A stretch of DNA of 64,000 nucleotides from Streptomyces buecherae (lineage in GTDB: Bacteria; Actinomycetota; Actinomycetes; Streptomycetales; Streptomycetaceae). Numbering within the stretch: the first letter of the stretch is position 1; every line of letters begins with the position of its first letter. This document shows positions 44,634 through 53,031 of this stretch, piece after piece. The stretch spans positions 910,001 through 974,000 of the forward strand of contig NZ_CP060404.1 in NCBI RefSeq assembly GCF_014295035.1, given 5' to 3'. The notes beneath the pieces were generated by a model that was not told where the DNA came from, did not search any database, and saw nothing but the letters and a program-made list of their open reading frames with translations. The translations under genes were made by a program, and so were the position numbers.

Positions 44634-45868
44634 CGGCCCGTCTCCACCATCAGAGACGGCCGGACGTCCAGGTCGAACGTGCGGGCCACCCGGAGGTCGT
44701 CGTTGTAGTCGATCTCGTACACGCGCCTGCCCTCGGGGTCGTTGAGGTAGGCGCGGCTGCGGTCCACCTCGATCAGCGGCACCGCGGTGGCTCCGGACCC
44801 GGCTTCGGGGACGTCCTTCAGCAAGGGATCGGTGACCGTGATCTCCTTGCCCGCGGAGACGTCGTAGCCGTGCAGGGCTCCGTCGCTCTCCAGGACCAAC
44901 AGTGGTGCGCCTTCGCCGGCCGTGTTGGCGGCGACCACCCGGCCGGTCTCCACCCGGGTCCAGGCACCCTCGGTGACGTCCAGGACCCAGACGGCGTCCT
45001 CACCCGCGGGCGCCGTGAGCGTGCTGCTGCCCGGACGGTGCCTGAACTCCGCGGCACGCTCCGCCTTCGGCACGTCCTCGCCGTAGGGGATCTTCTCGGC
45101 GGTGAAGGCGCCGTCGTCCTCGTGGACGAGCAGGGCGCCGTCGGCGCAGCCGAGGACGATCCCGCGCCGGGTGACCGCGTCACCCCCGGGGTCCTCGCAC
45201 TCCGCCTGCGGGGTGGCGACGCGCTTGCCGGACCGGTCGAGCACGGCGACCTCAGCGGGGCCGCCGCTGTCGCCGGTGAGGGCGATCAGATGGTCCGCGT
45301 ACGGCACGACGGCACCGGCGTAGGTACCGGGGAGCCGGGCGGGGGCGCCGAGGGAGCCCTTCTCCAGCTCCGCGCGCGGGTACACGCTCGCCTTCCCGTC
45401 GGCCGACGTGACCACGGTGACGCCCGCGTCGCCACGGACCTCCGTGCCGGTGCCGCCCGGAAGCTCGCCGACCTCCTGGATCTTCGCGCGGTAGTAGTGC
45501 ACGTGGTCTCCGTGGTCGACCATCCACGCGCCGCTGTCGATGACCTGGATGCCGTCCGCGCCGTGGAAGTAGCCGAAGCGGCCGTCCGTCGTCAGTGCGG
45601 TGACACCGGCTCTGCGGGCGGAGTCGTGGACCTTGCCGGTGGTCAGGTCCAGCACCTGGGTGTCGCCGCTTTCGGGGTCGCCGAGCAGGAGTCGGGACTG
45701 CGGTTCGGCCGCCTCGGTGGCACCTTCCACGTAGCCGTGCGGGGTGGCGGAGGAAGCGGGGCTCCCGGCGCCGGACTTGGCGTCGTCCTGGCCCCCGCAT
45801 CCGGCGGCCAGGATGGCCACGGCCACGAGTGCCGGGGCGAGCAGTGTGACGTTTCTTCGGACGAGCAA
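44630..45868 (-). CDS. Second beta-propeller lipoprotein with His-rich segment, AztD-like
   Basis: A 412-residue exported propeller protein placed between aztB and aztC. The signal peptide has an LAAGC lipobox at about residues 20-24. The mature part has repeated strands (VLDLTTGKVHDSARRAG, GIQVIDSGAWMVDHGDHVHYYRAKI, VAVLDRSGKRVATP, VWVLDVTEGAW). The segment DHGDHVHYYR near residue 125 is unusually rich in His and is a probable zinc site. The start is a TTG at 45868, with GAGG nine bases upstream, directly after the aztB stop. It is related to AztD in layout but clearly distinct, so it may be a second zinc carrier. Confidence 0.8.
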   Translation of the reverse strand: MLVRRNVTLLAPALVAVAILAAGCGGQDDAKSGAGSPASSATPHGYVEGATEAAEPQSRLLLGDPESGDTQVLDLTTGKVHDSARRAGVTALTTDGRFGYFHGADGIQVIDSGAWMVDHGDHVHYYRAKIQEVGELPGGTGTEVRGDAGVTVVTSADGKASVYPRAELEKGSLGAPARLPGTYAGAVVPYADHLIALTGDSGGPAEVAVLDRSGKRVATPQAECEDPGGDAVTRRGIVLGCADGALLVHEDDGAFTAEKIPYGEDVPKAERAAEFRHRPGSSTLTAPAGEDAVWVLDVTEGAWTRVETGRVVAANTAGEGAPLLVLESDGALHGYDVSAGKEITVTDPLLKDVPEAGSGATAVPLIEVDRSRAYLNDPEGRRVYEIDYNDDLRVARTFDLDVRPSLMVETGR

Positions 45869-45878
45869 CGGGATCGCC

Positions 45879-46775
45879 TCAGGTTTCGTTCGGTCGGGAC
45901 GTGGTGGCCCTCGGGGCCAAGGGGGCCGCCGGGGCGAGGACGCCGTCACGGCGCGCACGGCGGCGGTGCTGGAGTCCGGACGCTAGGTGGGACAGGAAGA
46001 AGAGGCAGACGGCGAGGGCGGAGACGGTCGCTCCGGCCGCGGTGCTCAAGTGCCAGGAAAGGAGCAGGCCGCCGAAGGTGGCGGCGGCGCCGACGACCGC
46101 GGCCAGGACCATGACGCCGCCCACGCTGCGCGCCCAGGGCAGGGCCGCCGCCGGCGGGGCGATGAGCAGGCCCAGGACGAGCAGGGTTCCGACGACATGG
46201 AAGGAAGCGACGATGGCCAGCGCCAGCAGCCCCAGCAGGACGGCGTGCGCGAGCCGGGGGCGCAGACCCAGCGTCCTGGCCTTGCGCTCGTCGAACGCCA
46301 GCGCCAGGAAGGCCCGGTGCCCGAACGCCGAGACGCCCAACGCCAGCAAGAAGGCCACACCGAGAAGGGTCAGGTCGCTCTCGCGCACGGCGAGGACGTC
46401 GCCGAAGAGGAATCCGGTGAGGTCCACCGCGAAGGACTGCGAGCGGGACACGATGATGACGCCGAGCGACAGCATGCCGACGAACAGCAAGCCGATGCCG
46501 GTGTCCTGGGACAGCCTCGGAGCGCGTCCGATGACTGTGACGCCCGCGGTCATCACGGCCGCGCTCACTACCGCCCCCACCAGCAGGTTGCCCCCGAGCA
46601 GCGAGGCGACCGCGACGCCGGGAAGCAGTCCGTGGGACATGGCGTCGCCCAGGAAGGCCATCCCCCGGAGCACCACCCACGTCCCGGCGAGGGCGCATAT
46701 CGCCGACACCAGGATCCCGGCCCACAGGGCCCGCTGCACAAAGGCCACCTCGAAGGGGACCGTCAACCACTCCAT
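45879..46775 (-). CDS. aztB: Zinc ABC transporter permease AztB
   Basis: A 298-residue ABC-3 family permease with about eight helices. It opens MEWLTVPFEVAFVQRALWAGILVSAICALAGTWVVLRGMAFLGDAMSHGLLPGVAVA, the classic ZnuB/AztB start, and has conserved FLGDAMSHGLLPG and later DEERKA-like elements (FDERKARTLG). It forms the channel for Zn2+ into the cytoplasm with AztA. The N terminus is 14 bp from the divergent aztA start. It heads a four-gene minus-strand operon (aztB, propeller, aztC, aztD). Confidence 0.9.
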   Translation of the reverse strand: MEWLTVPFEVAFVQRALWAGILVSAICALAGTWVVLRGMAFLGDAMSHGLLPGVAVASLLGGNLLVGAVVSAAVMTAGVTVIGRAPRLSQDTGIGLLFVGMLSLGVIIVSRSQSFAVDLTGFLFGDVLAVRESDLTLLGVAFLLALGVSAFGHRAFLALAFDERKARTLGLRPRLAHAVLLGLLALAIVASFHVVGTLLVLGLLIAPPAAALPWARSVGGVMVLAAVVGAAATFGGLLLSWHLSTAAGATVSALAVCLFFLSHLASGLQHRRRARRDGVLAPAAPLAPRATTSRPNET

Positions 46776-46783
46776 ACGAGAAC

Positions 46784-46805
46784 CTTATAATGACAATCAT
46801 GTTCA
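46784..46805. promoter_or_regulatory. Zur-box-like site over divergent aztB/aztA promoters
   Basis: TGACAATCATGTTCA (46791-46805) matches the Zur consensus TGAAAATSATTTTCA at 13 of 15 positions. It overlaps the start of aztA. TATAAT at 46786-46791 is a perfect -10 on the plus strand and TATAAG (46789-46784) reads as one on the minus strand. Predicted start points fall on or near the two ATG codons, so both transcripts could be leaderless and repressed together by zinc-loaded Zur. Confidence 0.65.
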
Positions 46806-47533
46806 ACAACAACCCCCTGTCGCCGCCGGACGGCGAACCGAGGAACGAGCGCGTACGGTTCCACGAGCTGAACGCCGGCTATCCAGGCCGCCCCGTGCTC
46901 CACCAACTCAGCGCGGGAGTACCGGCTTTGGCCGTGACCGCACTCGTCGGGCCGAACGGGAGCGGCAAGTCCACGCTGCTGGGCGTCCTGGCCGGAGTGA
47001 TCGCTGCCACATCCGGGCAGGTGCGGTACGCGGAGGGCTCGCCGCCGGCTTTCGTCCCGCAGCGCGGCGCCGTCGGTGACACGCTCCCCCTCACGGCGCG
47101 GCAGACCGTGGAGATGGCCCGCTGGGGCGAGCGTGGACTGTGGCGGCGGCTGGCCCGGCAGGACCGGACCGTGGTCGACTCCGCCATGGAGCGACTGGGC
47201 GTCGCCCACCTCGGCGCCCGTCAGCTCGGCGAGTTGTCGGGCGGCCAGCGCCAACGGGTCCTGATCGCGCAGGGCCTCGCCCAACAGTCCGACCTGCTGC
47301 TCCTGGACGAGCCGACCACCGGGCTCGACCCCGAGGCGCGGGAGCGGATCACGGCCCTGCTCACCGCCCTGGTCGCCGACGGCACGACCATCGTCCAGGC
47401 CACGCACGATCTCGAGGCCGCCCGCTCCGCCGACACCTGCCTGCTTCTCAGCGACGGACATCTGGTCGCGGACGGCCCGCCCGCAGCGGTACTCACCCCT
47501 CAGACGCTCTCCAGGATCTGGCAGCCGATGTGA
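46799..47533 (+). CDS. aztA: Zinc ABC transporter ATPase AztA
   Basis: A 244-residue ATPase. Walker A GPNGSGKST, signature LSGGQRQR, Walker B LLLLDEPTTGLDPEARE and switch His in ATHDLEAAR are all intact, the set of zinc-type ABC ATPases. It powers AztB. The start is taken as the ATG at 46799 because TATAAT at 46786-46791 would place the transcript start there; an ATG three codons earlier (46790) overlaps that -10 element. Divergent from aztB with only a few bases between. Clear partner of the operon on the other strand. Confidence 0.9.
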   Translation: MFNNNPLSPPDGEPRNERVRFHELNAGYPGRPVLHQLSAGVPALAVTALVGPNGSGKSTLLGVLAGVIAATSGQVRYAEGSPPAFVPQRGAVGDTLPLTARQTVEMARWGERGLWRRLARQDRTVVDSAMERLGVAHLGARQLGELSGGQRQRVLIAQGLAQQSDLLLLDEPTTGLDPEARERITALLTALVADGTTIVQATHDLEAARSADTCLLLSDGHLVADGPPAAVLTPQTLSRIWQPM

Positions 47534-47699
47534 GGACCGGGACCGGACGTGTGGCGGTCGGCAGGTGCGGATCACCGCGGCCTCGGCAGGCTGGGCTGGC
47601 CGGTGCCGCACGGTGGTCGTCGAACGGTGGAGCGCGTGACGTACGCGATCAGAAGTACGCCGGGGGGCGGGGCGGGCTCGCCGGCGCCGTACGCCTCAC

Positions 47700-48204
47700 C
47701 GTGCGGGTGAGGGTGGATGTCCTGCTGGGCGGGGTTCGCTCCGCACGATCGTCACGGTCGCCGGCGTGCTCGGCCCGATGCTCGCCCTCGGTCTCCACAC
47801 GCCTCCCGTAGCGGCCTGGTGGACGGTGTTCACCGCCGCCGTCCAGGGGGTGCCGTTCCTCCCGCTCGCTGCGCTGGCCTCCGCGGCCGTCGGCACGCTG
47901 GTTCCCGAACGGGCCTTCGCCCGCTTGCTGCCGCGCGGTCCCGCTCTCTCGGTACCCGTGGCGGGTGCGGCCGGGATGGGGCGGCCCGGGGTGCGAGTGC
48001 GCGTCCGTGCCAGTGGCCGGCGGTCTCCTGCGGCGCGGAGCGGCCCCGGCGGCAGCCCTCGCCTTCCCGTTGTCCGTGCCTGCGGTCAACCCCCTGGTGC
48101 TCGTCGCCGCGTCCCTCGCCTTCCCCGGTGCACCGATATCGGTGGTGGCCCGGTTCGCGGCCTCGCTGGTCCGCGGCTCCTGGGACCACCAGTACGTGAA
48201 GTAG
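47700..48204 (+). pseudogene. Frameshifted DUF318-type permease
   Basis: Two frames together read as a permease of the YraQ/DUF318 family: frame A gives LGPMLALGLHTPPVAAWWTVF and AFARLLPRGPALSVPVAG, then frame B continues from CECASVPVAGGLLRRGAAPAAALAF to FAASLVRGSWDHQYVK. The CECxxVPV motif is diagnostic. The break lies in the G-rich run near 47977-47988, so a single-base indel is likely. The N terminus is missing or very short, so the gene looks dead. It may once have worked in metal uptake beside the azt genes. Confidence 0.7.
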
Positions 48205-48218
48205 CCCCCGCCCAGGGC

Positions 48219-48266
48219 GACGCGGCCCCACCCCACCCGGCGGACCGGGCGGGGTGGGGCCGCGTC
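48219..48266. terminator. Large hairpin between permease remnant and nuclease gene
   Basis: Arms 48219-48234 and 48251-48266 pair perfectly over 16 bp; the 16-nt loop itself forms a CCCGG/CCGGG stem. It lies between two convergent genes. Confidence 0.8.
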
Positions 48267-48285
48267 GCGGCCGGCGGGTGCCTGG

Positions 48286-48924
48286 TCAGCAGCCGTTGAG
48301 CACCGAGGCGAGGGCGTTCTTGTCCGTGGCGTCGACGGACAGCCCGTAGTCGTGCTTGACCTGCACCCACGCCCGGGCGTACGTGCAGCGGTAGGCGGTG
48401 CGGGAGGGCCACCAGCTACCGGGGTCCTGGTCTCCCTTGGACTGGTTGACGTCGTCGGTCACGGCCAGGAGCTGGGGGCGGCTGAGGTCGTTGGCGAGGG
48501 CCTGCCGCTTGGAGGTGGACCAGGACCAGGCGCCCGAGCGCCACGCCTCGGCCAGCGGTACGAGGTGGTCGATGTCCACGTCGGAGGCGGCGTACCAGGT
48601 GGCCCCGTCGTACGGGGAGTACCAGCTTCCCGAGGTGGCGGCGCAGGAGGAGTCGGTCACCACTCCGCTGCCGTCGCGCTTGAGGACGGTCTCGCGGGTG
48701 TTGCACGCGCCGCTGATGGTGATCCAGTGCGGGAACAGGTCACGGCTGTAGCCGGTGAGGGAGTGCTCGGCGGTGGCGGGCATGGCCGCCAGGTAGGAGC
48801 GGGCGGTGGCGGCGCTGACCGGGGTGGGCAGAGCGGCGTGCGCCGTCGGGGCGGTGGCCAGCAGGGCGGCGGCCGAAGCCGTGGCCACGGTCGCGGCGAG
48901 GACACCGCGGCGGAATATCTGCAT
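48286..48924 (-). CDS. Secreted HNH-type nuclease (DUF1524/GmrSD-C-like)
   Basis: A 212-residue exported protein. The signal peptide (VLAATVATASAAALLATA, cleavage about residue 31 after AHA) is followed by a small His-Asn-His fold. The core reads DVDIDHLVPLAEAW (D-x-D-H-x-x-P) near 120, the hallmark of DUF1524/GmrSD C-terminal nucleases, and later QSKGDQDPGSWWP. Cys in GACNTRET, DSSCAAT, YRCTYA and NGC may form disulfides. Likely a secreted DNase/RNase for nutrient gain. Start is ATG 48924; a TTG four codons earlier is possible. Confidence 0.85.
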   Translation of the reverse strand: MQIFRRGVLAATVATASAAALLATAPTAHAALPTPVSAATARSYLAAMPATAEHSLTGYSRDLFPHWITISGACNTRETVLKRDGSGVVTDSSCAATSGSWYSPYDGATWYAASDVDIDHLVPLAEAWRSGAWSWSTSKRQALANDLSRPQLLAVTDDVNQSKGDQDPGSWWPSRTAYRCTYARAWVQVKHDYGLSVDATDKNALASVLNGC

Positions 48925-49041
48925 GAGGGTCGTCAACTCCCGTACGTCGAGGGTGGGGAGGCGGCGTCGCTCATCGTGGCCCCGCTGGGTCTATGCGGGT
49001 AGAAACGCCCCGGTGAACTCTTCATGAGCAGTAGCCCCGGC

Positions 49042-49368
49042 GGGGCGGCGGGCCGGCCGCGCGTCCGTCCTGATCGCGTGCGCGCTGACAAGGCGTACGC
49101 CTCCCGCAGGAATCGCGCCTATCTGCGCCGCCGCGGGATCCGTTGCACCATCCCCGACACGGCCGACCAGGTGCGCAACCGCCAAAAGCTTGGCTCCCGC
49201 GGCGGCCGGCCGCCGCGTTTCGACCCGTTCGACTACCGGGAGCCTCATGCGGTCGAGTGCGGGATCAACCGCCTCAAGAGGCATCGTGCCACCGCCACGC
49301 GATACGACAAGCTCGCGGTCCGCTACGAGGCGACCGTGCTCATCGCAGCCATCAACGAGTGGCTGTGA
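49042..49368 (+). pseudogene. IS5 family transposase C-terminal remnant
   Basis: About 107 codons match the catalytic end of streptomycete IS5-type transposases: [35 protein letters not shown], then [40 protein letters not shown]. This includes the YREPH...E part of the DDE centre. The N-terminal half with the first two Asp is missing, so it cannot transpose. The surrounding 48,925-49,521 stretch has no other gene. No inverted repeats were found. Confidence 0.8.
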
Positions 49369-49521
49369 CGCTCGGCCGTCACACGGGGGATCCACGTTCC
49401 ACCACCGCGGGCAGATGGCCGGCTGGAACAGCACCTGACGGCCACTCCGGCCGCTGCTTGACCTGAACCTTGGTTGATGTACGAGAGTCGTGTCATCGAA
49501 CGGCGAGACGAGGAGATTCCG

Positions 49522-50373
49522 ATGACACAGCCCAGGATCCTGGTGACCGGCGCGACTGGAAAGGTCGGCGGCGCGGTGGTGGCCCAACTGCACGCGGCAG
49601 GCGTGCCCGTGCGGGCGCTGGTGCGAGGGGAGGCGGACTTCCCGGAGGGTGTGCAGGCGGTGCGCGGCGATCTCGGTGATCCCGCGTCGCTGGGCACGGC
49701 CCTGGAGGGCGTCGATTCGGTCTTCCTGGTGTGGCCGTTCCTGGGCGCTGAGGGCGCGTCGGAGGTGATCGACGCGATCGGGAAGCACGCTCGACGGGTG
49801 GTGTACCTGTCATCCGCCGGGGTCGGGAGCGAGCAGGAGAAGCCCGGCGAGGCGGTCACCATGTTCCACACGGAGCTGGAGCGGCTGATCGAGGCATCGG
49901 GCCTGGAGTGGACGGCGCTGCGGCCCACCGGGTTCGCGAGCAACACGCTGGGCTGGGCGGAGGAGGTCCGCACCACCGGTGTGGTACGGGCGCCGCTGGC
50001 AAGGCTGGCCCGCCCGCTGATCCACGAGGCGGACATGGCTGCGGTCGCCGTTCAGGCGCTGACGACCAACGCCCTGCTCGGCGCCCGCCCCTTGATCACC
50101 GGCCCCGAACTGATCACCCAGGAACGGCAGGTGGCCCTGATCAGCGAGGCGATCGGGCGACCGGTGCGGTTCGAGGAGGTCGCGCTGGACGAGGCCATCG
50201 AGCAGATGAAGGCCGCAGGCTACCCGGCAGAGCTGGTGGAGGCCGTGTTGCCGGCCCAGGCGGAGATGCTCGACAATCCGGAGCCGGTCAACGATGAGGT
50301 GGAGCGCATCACGGGCACCCCGGCCCGATCCTTCCAGGAGTGGGCGGTGGACCACGCGGCGGACTTCCACTGA
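49522..50373 (+). CDS. NmrA-like NAD(P)-binding protein
   Basis: A 283-residue extended/atypical SDR of the NmrA/SDR_a5 type. The Rossmann motif is ILVTGATGKVGGAVVAQL (residues about 6-22). SSAGVG marks the active-site region; no YxxxK is evident, as in the redox-sensing or atypical members. It may bind NADP and act as a reductase or sensor. ATG 49522 has GAGGAG seven to eight bases upstream. It follows the IS5 remnant, which could have brought a strong change in context; no partner gene is apparent. Confidence 0.85.
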   Translation: MTQPRILVTGATGKVGGAVVAQLHAAGVPVRALVRGEADFPEGVQAVRGDLGDPASLGTALEGVDSVFLVWPFLGAEGASEVIDAIGKHARRVVYLSSAGVGSEQEKPGEAVTMFHTELERLIEASGLEWTALRPTGFASNTLGWAEEVRTTGVVRAPLARLARPLIHEADMAAVAVQALTTNALLGARPLITGPELITQERQVALISEAIGRPVRFEEVALDEAIEQMKAAGYPAELVEAVLPAQAEMLDNPEPVNDEVERITGTPARSFQEWAVDHAADFH

Positions 50374-50602
50374 GAGGGACGTCAATACACGTTGACATAG
50401 GCGACCGAAGCACCGGATCTCGACTCCGTCGCCCACACGCTTGACGCCGAGGTCGAGCCCCTGCTCAGGGAAGCCCCGAGCGGTCGAACCGTACAGGTCG
50501 GCACGTCATCTCATGGCTATGGCGTGCCGTCACTCAGAAGGATCCGCACCCATCCCAGAAAGCCATCTCCGCAAGAGTTCTTGAGCACTTCCGACACAGG
50601 CC

Positions 50603-51394
50603 CTAAGCGGAGCCGCCGTTGCTCTGCAGCAGTTGCCCGTTCATCCACTGGCCGCGCGGCGAGCACAGGAAGTCCACCAGGTGGGCGGTGTCCTGCGGGG
50701 TGCCGAGGCGGCCGAGCGGTGTCTCCGCCGCGCACGCCTCGCGCAGTTCCTCGGACATCCACCCGGTGTCGACGGGGCCCGGGTTGATCACGTTGGCGGT
50801 GACGCCGAGGTGGGCGAGTTCGTGCGCGGCGGCCAGGGTGACGCGGTCCAGGGCACCCTTGCTCGCGCCGTAGGGGAGGTTGCCCACGGTGTGGTCGCTG
50901 GTGAGGCTGATGATCCGACCCGTTCCGTGGGCGCCGCCAAAGCGCCGCCCGTACTCGCGGATCAGCAGCCAGGTGGCTCGCGCGTTGACGGCGAAGTGGC
51001 GGTCGAAGCTCTCGACGGTGGTGTCGAGCAGGCCGGAGTCGACCGATTCGCAGTGGCACATCACCAGGGCGGTGACGGGGCCGAGGTCGCGCTCCGCCGC
51101 GTCGAAGACGCGCGCGGCGGCCTCGGGGTCGGCGAGGTCCGCCTCGACGGCCACGGTGCACGCGCCGCACGCGGTCAGCGCGCGGTCGATCGCGTCGGTC
51201 GCCCCGGACTCGACGCCCCAGCTCATGCGCTGGTCGTACGGGTGCCAGTAGGTGAAGGCGATGTCCCAGCCCGAGGCGGCCAGTTGCCGGGCGACGCCCG
51301 CGCCGATGCCGACGGTGCGGCCCACGCCGGTCACCAGCGCGAGCGGGCGGGGCGTGCGGGGGGCGGTCGTCTCGTTCTCGTCGATGGGGTGCAC
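50603..51394 (-). CDS. SDR family oxidoreductase, downstream of pqqE
   Basis: A 263-residue classical SDR. Cofactor motif VTGVGRTVGIGAGVARQLA (residues about 20-38); catalytic Ser in ISLTSDH and YGASK (Tyr-x3-Lys) near 165. Ends with the conserved GQWMNGQLLQSNGGSA. GTG start at 51394 with GGAGG ten bases upstream. It lies 135 bp downstream of pqqE on the same strand and may be cotranscribed with the pqq genes, but its substrate is unknown. Confidence 0.85.
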   Translation of the reverse strand: MHPIDENETTAPRTPRPLALVTGVGRTVGIGAGVARQLAASGWDIAFTYWHPYDQRMSWGVESGATDAIDRALTACGACTVAVEADLADPEAAARVFDAAERDLGPVTALVMCHCESVDSGLLDTTVESFDRHFAVNARATWLLIREYGRRFGGAHGTGRIISLTSDHTVGNLPYGASKGALDRVTLAAAHELAHLGVTANVINPGPVDTGWMSEELREACAAETPLGRLGTPQDTAHLVDFLCSPRGQWMNGQLLQSNGGSA

Positions 51395-51529
51395 GGGAGG
51401 AGATCCTCCAGCCCGCGGCCGGAGCGGGCAACCGCGTTTCATCCGGACGCCACCGCCAGTCGCCACTCCCCCACCGCTGGCGCCACCGCCCCGGCAGGGC
51501 GGCAGCGCCAGCGGCGGGGACCGACCCCG

Positions 51530-52696
51530 TTACGGGGCGCGGCGGCCGGCGGCCGGGGTGCGGTAGACGTACGGCACGCTCGCCGCGGACGCCCGGGCGC
51601 GCTGGCCGGGCGCGGCGAGCGGCAGGGGCTCGGTGGTGGGCGCGGCGGTGTCGCGGGGCGCGTCGACAGCCGCGCGGACCAGGGCGTGGTCGGGCGAGAG
51701 CGCGCAGGCCGGGTCCGTGCGGGCGGCGTCGCCCGTGAGCGCGTACGCCTGGCAGCGGCACCCGCCGAAGTCGATCTCGCGGCTCGGGCAGCTCCGGCAC
51801 GGCTCGGGCATCCAGGCCGTGCCCCGGTACCTGGTGAACGCCGGCGATGAGTCCCAGATCCACTCCAGCGACCGGTCGCGCACGTTCGGCGGGTCCAGGT
51901 CGGGCAGCACCGAGGCGGCCGGGCAGGGCAGCACGGTGCCGTCCGGGGCGACGGTGAGCGAGACCGCGCCCCAGCCACCCATGCACGGCTTGGCCACGCC
52001 GTCGAAGTAGTCCGGCATCACCCACACCAGCTCGATGGTGCCGGCGAGTTCGGCGCGGCGGCGCTCGATGGCCGCGCCGGCCCGCGCCAACTGCTCCCTG
52101 CTCGGCAGCAGGGCCTCCCGGTTGCGCAGGGCCCAGCCGTAGAACTGCGTGTTGGCCAGCTCGATCCGCTCGGCGTCCCAGGCCACCGCGAGGTCCACGA
52201 TGGCGTCCACGGCGTCCAGGTTGTCGCGGTGCAGCACCACGTTGACGCCGAGCGGCAGCCCGGCCGCGCGGATCAGCGCCGCGGCCCGTTCCTTGGCGGC
52301 GAACGCCCGGTGCCCGGCGATCCGGTCGGAGCGGGCGGGGTCGGCGTGCTGGACCGAGAGCTGCACGCTGCGCAGCCCGGCGTCGACAAGGGAGCCCAGC
52401 CGGTCCTCGGTGAGCCCGACGCCGCTGGTGACCAGTTGCGTGTAGATGCCGGCCGCGTCGGCGGCGGCGACGATCTGCTCCAGGTCGACGCGGAGCAGGG
52501 GCTCGCCGCCCGACAGGTGGGTGTGCACCACGCCGAACTCGCCGGCCTGCCGCATCACCTCACACCACTCGTCCGTGCTCAACTCCGCCGACCTGCGGAC
52601 GAGTTCGAGCGGGTTGGAGCAGTACGGGCAGTGCAGCGGGCAACCGTGGCTGAGTTCGGCCAGCAGGGCCCAGGGGCGCTGCGGTGTCTCGCTCAT
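51530..52696 (-). CDS. pqqE: PqqE, radical SAM enzyme of PQQ synthesis
   Basis: A 388-residue radical SAM SPASM protein that crosslinks Glu and Tyr of the PqqA peptide. C19, C23 and C26 (HGCPLHCPYC) bind the first 4Fe-4S cluster. Auxiliary-cluster Cys are in KPCMGGWG, LPCPAAS, EPCRSCPS and CRCQ plus DPAC. Its ATG overlaps the stop of pqqD (ATGA), consistent with PqqD presenting PqqA to PqqE. Normal size for the family. Confidence 0.95.
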   Translation of the reverse strand: MSETPQRPWALLAELSHGCPLHCPYCSNPLELVRRSAELSTDEWCEVMRQAGEFGVVHTHLSGGEPLLRVDLEQIVAAADAAGIYTQLVTSGVGLTEDRLGSLVDAGLRSVQLSVQHADPARSDRIAGHRAFAAKERAAALIRAAGLPLGVNVVLHRDNLDAVDAIVDLAVAWDAERIELANTQFYGWALRNREALLPSREQLARAGAAIERRRAELAGTIELVWVMPDYFDGVAKPCMGGWGAVSLTVAPDGTVLPCPAASVLPDLDPPNVRDRSLEWIWDSSPAFTRYRGTAWMPEPCRSCPSREIDFGGCRCQAYALTGDAARTDPACALSPDHALVRAAVDAPRDTAAPTTEPLPLAAPGQRARASAASVPYVYRTPAAGRRAP

Positions 52697-53031
52697 CGCA
52701 GCCACCCCTGTTCACGCAGCCTGGCCAGGAACGCGGGCACCTCGTCCGGCACCGGCGCGCCCGGGAAGCGGTCCGCCAACTCTCCTACGATCGCGGCGAC
52801 CTCGCGCCGCCCGTCGCACAGCCGCACGATGTCGGCGGCCCGGCCGGTCAGCACCACCACCCGCTCGGGCAGCACCAGCAGGTCCGCCTCCCGCACCCGG
52901 TCCCGGCGCAGCATGATGCCGGGGGACAGCGCGGGCCGCCACGCGGGGTCGACGGCGGTGGTGACGGCGGGTCCGGCGGCGGGGGCGGGCCGGGCGTCGG
53001 TGCGCGTGCTAGCGCCGGGTGTCCGGCTCAC
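52693..53031 (-). CDS. pqqD: PqqD, peptide chaperone of PQQ synthesis
   Basis: A 112-residue RRE-type peptide-binding chaperone that delivers PqqA to PqqE. The core (from about residue 32) reads WRPALSPGIMLRRDRVREADLLVLPERVVVLTGRAADIVRLCDG, the usual three-strand, three-helix wing. The N-terminal 30 residues are Pro/Ala-rich and longer than in typical 90-residue PqqD. The GTG at 53031 overlaps the pqqC stop (GTGA), which decides the start. Coupled to pqqE downstream. Confidence 0.92.
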   Translation of the reverse strand: MSRTPGASTRTDARPAPAAGPAVTTAVDPAWRPALSPGIMLRRDRVREADLLVLPERVVVLTGRAADIVRLCDGRREVAAIVGELADRFPGAPVPDEVPAFLARLREQGWLR

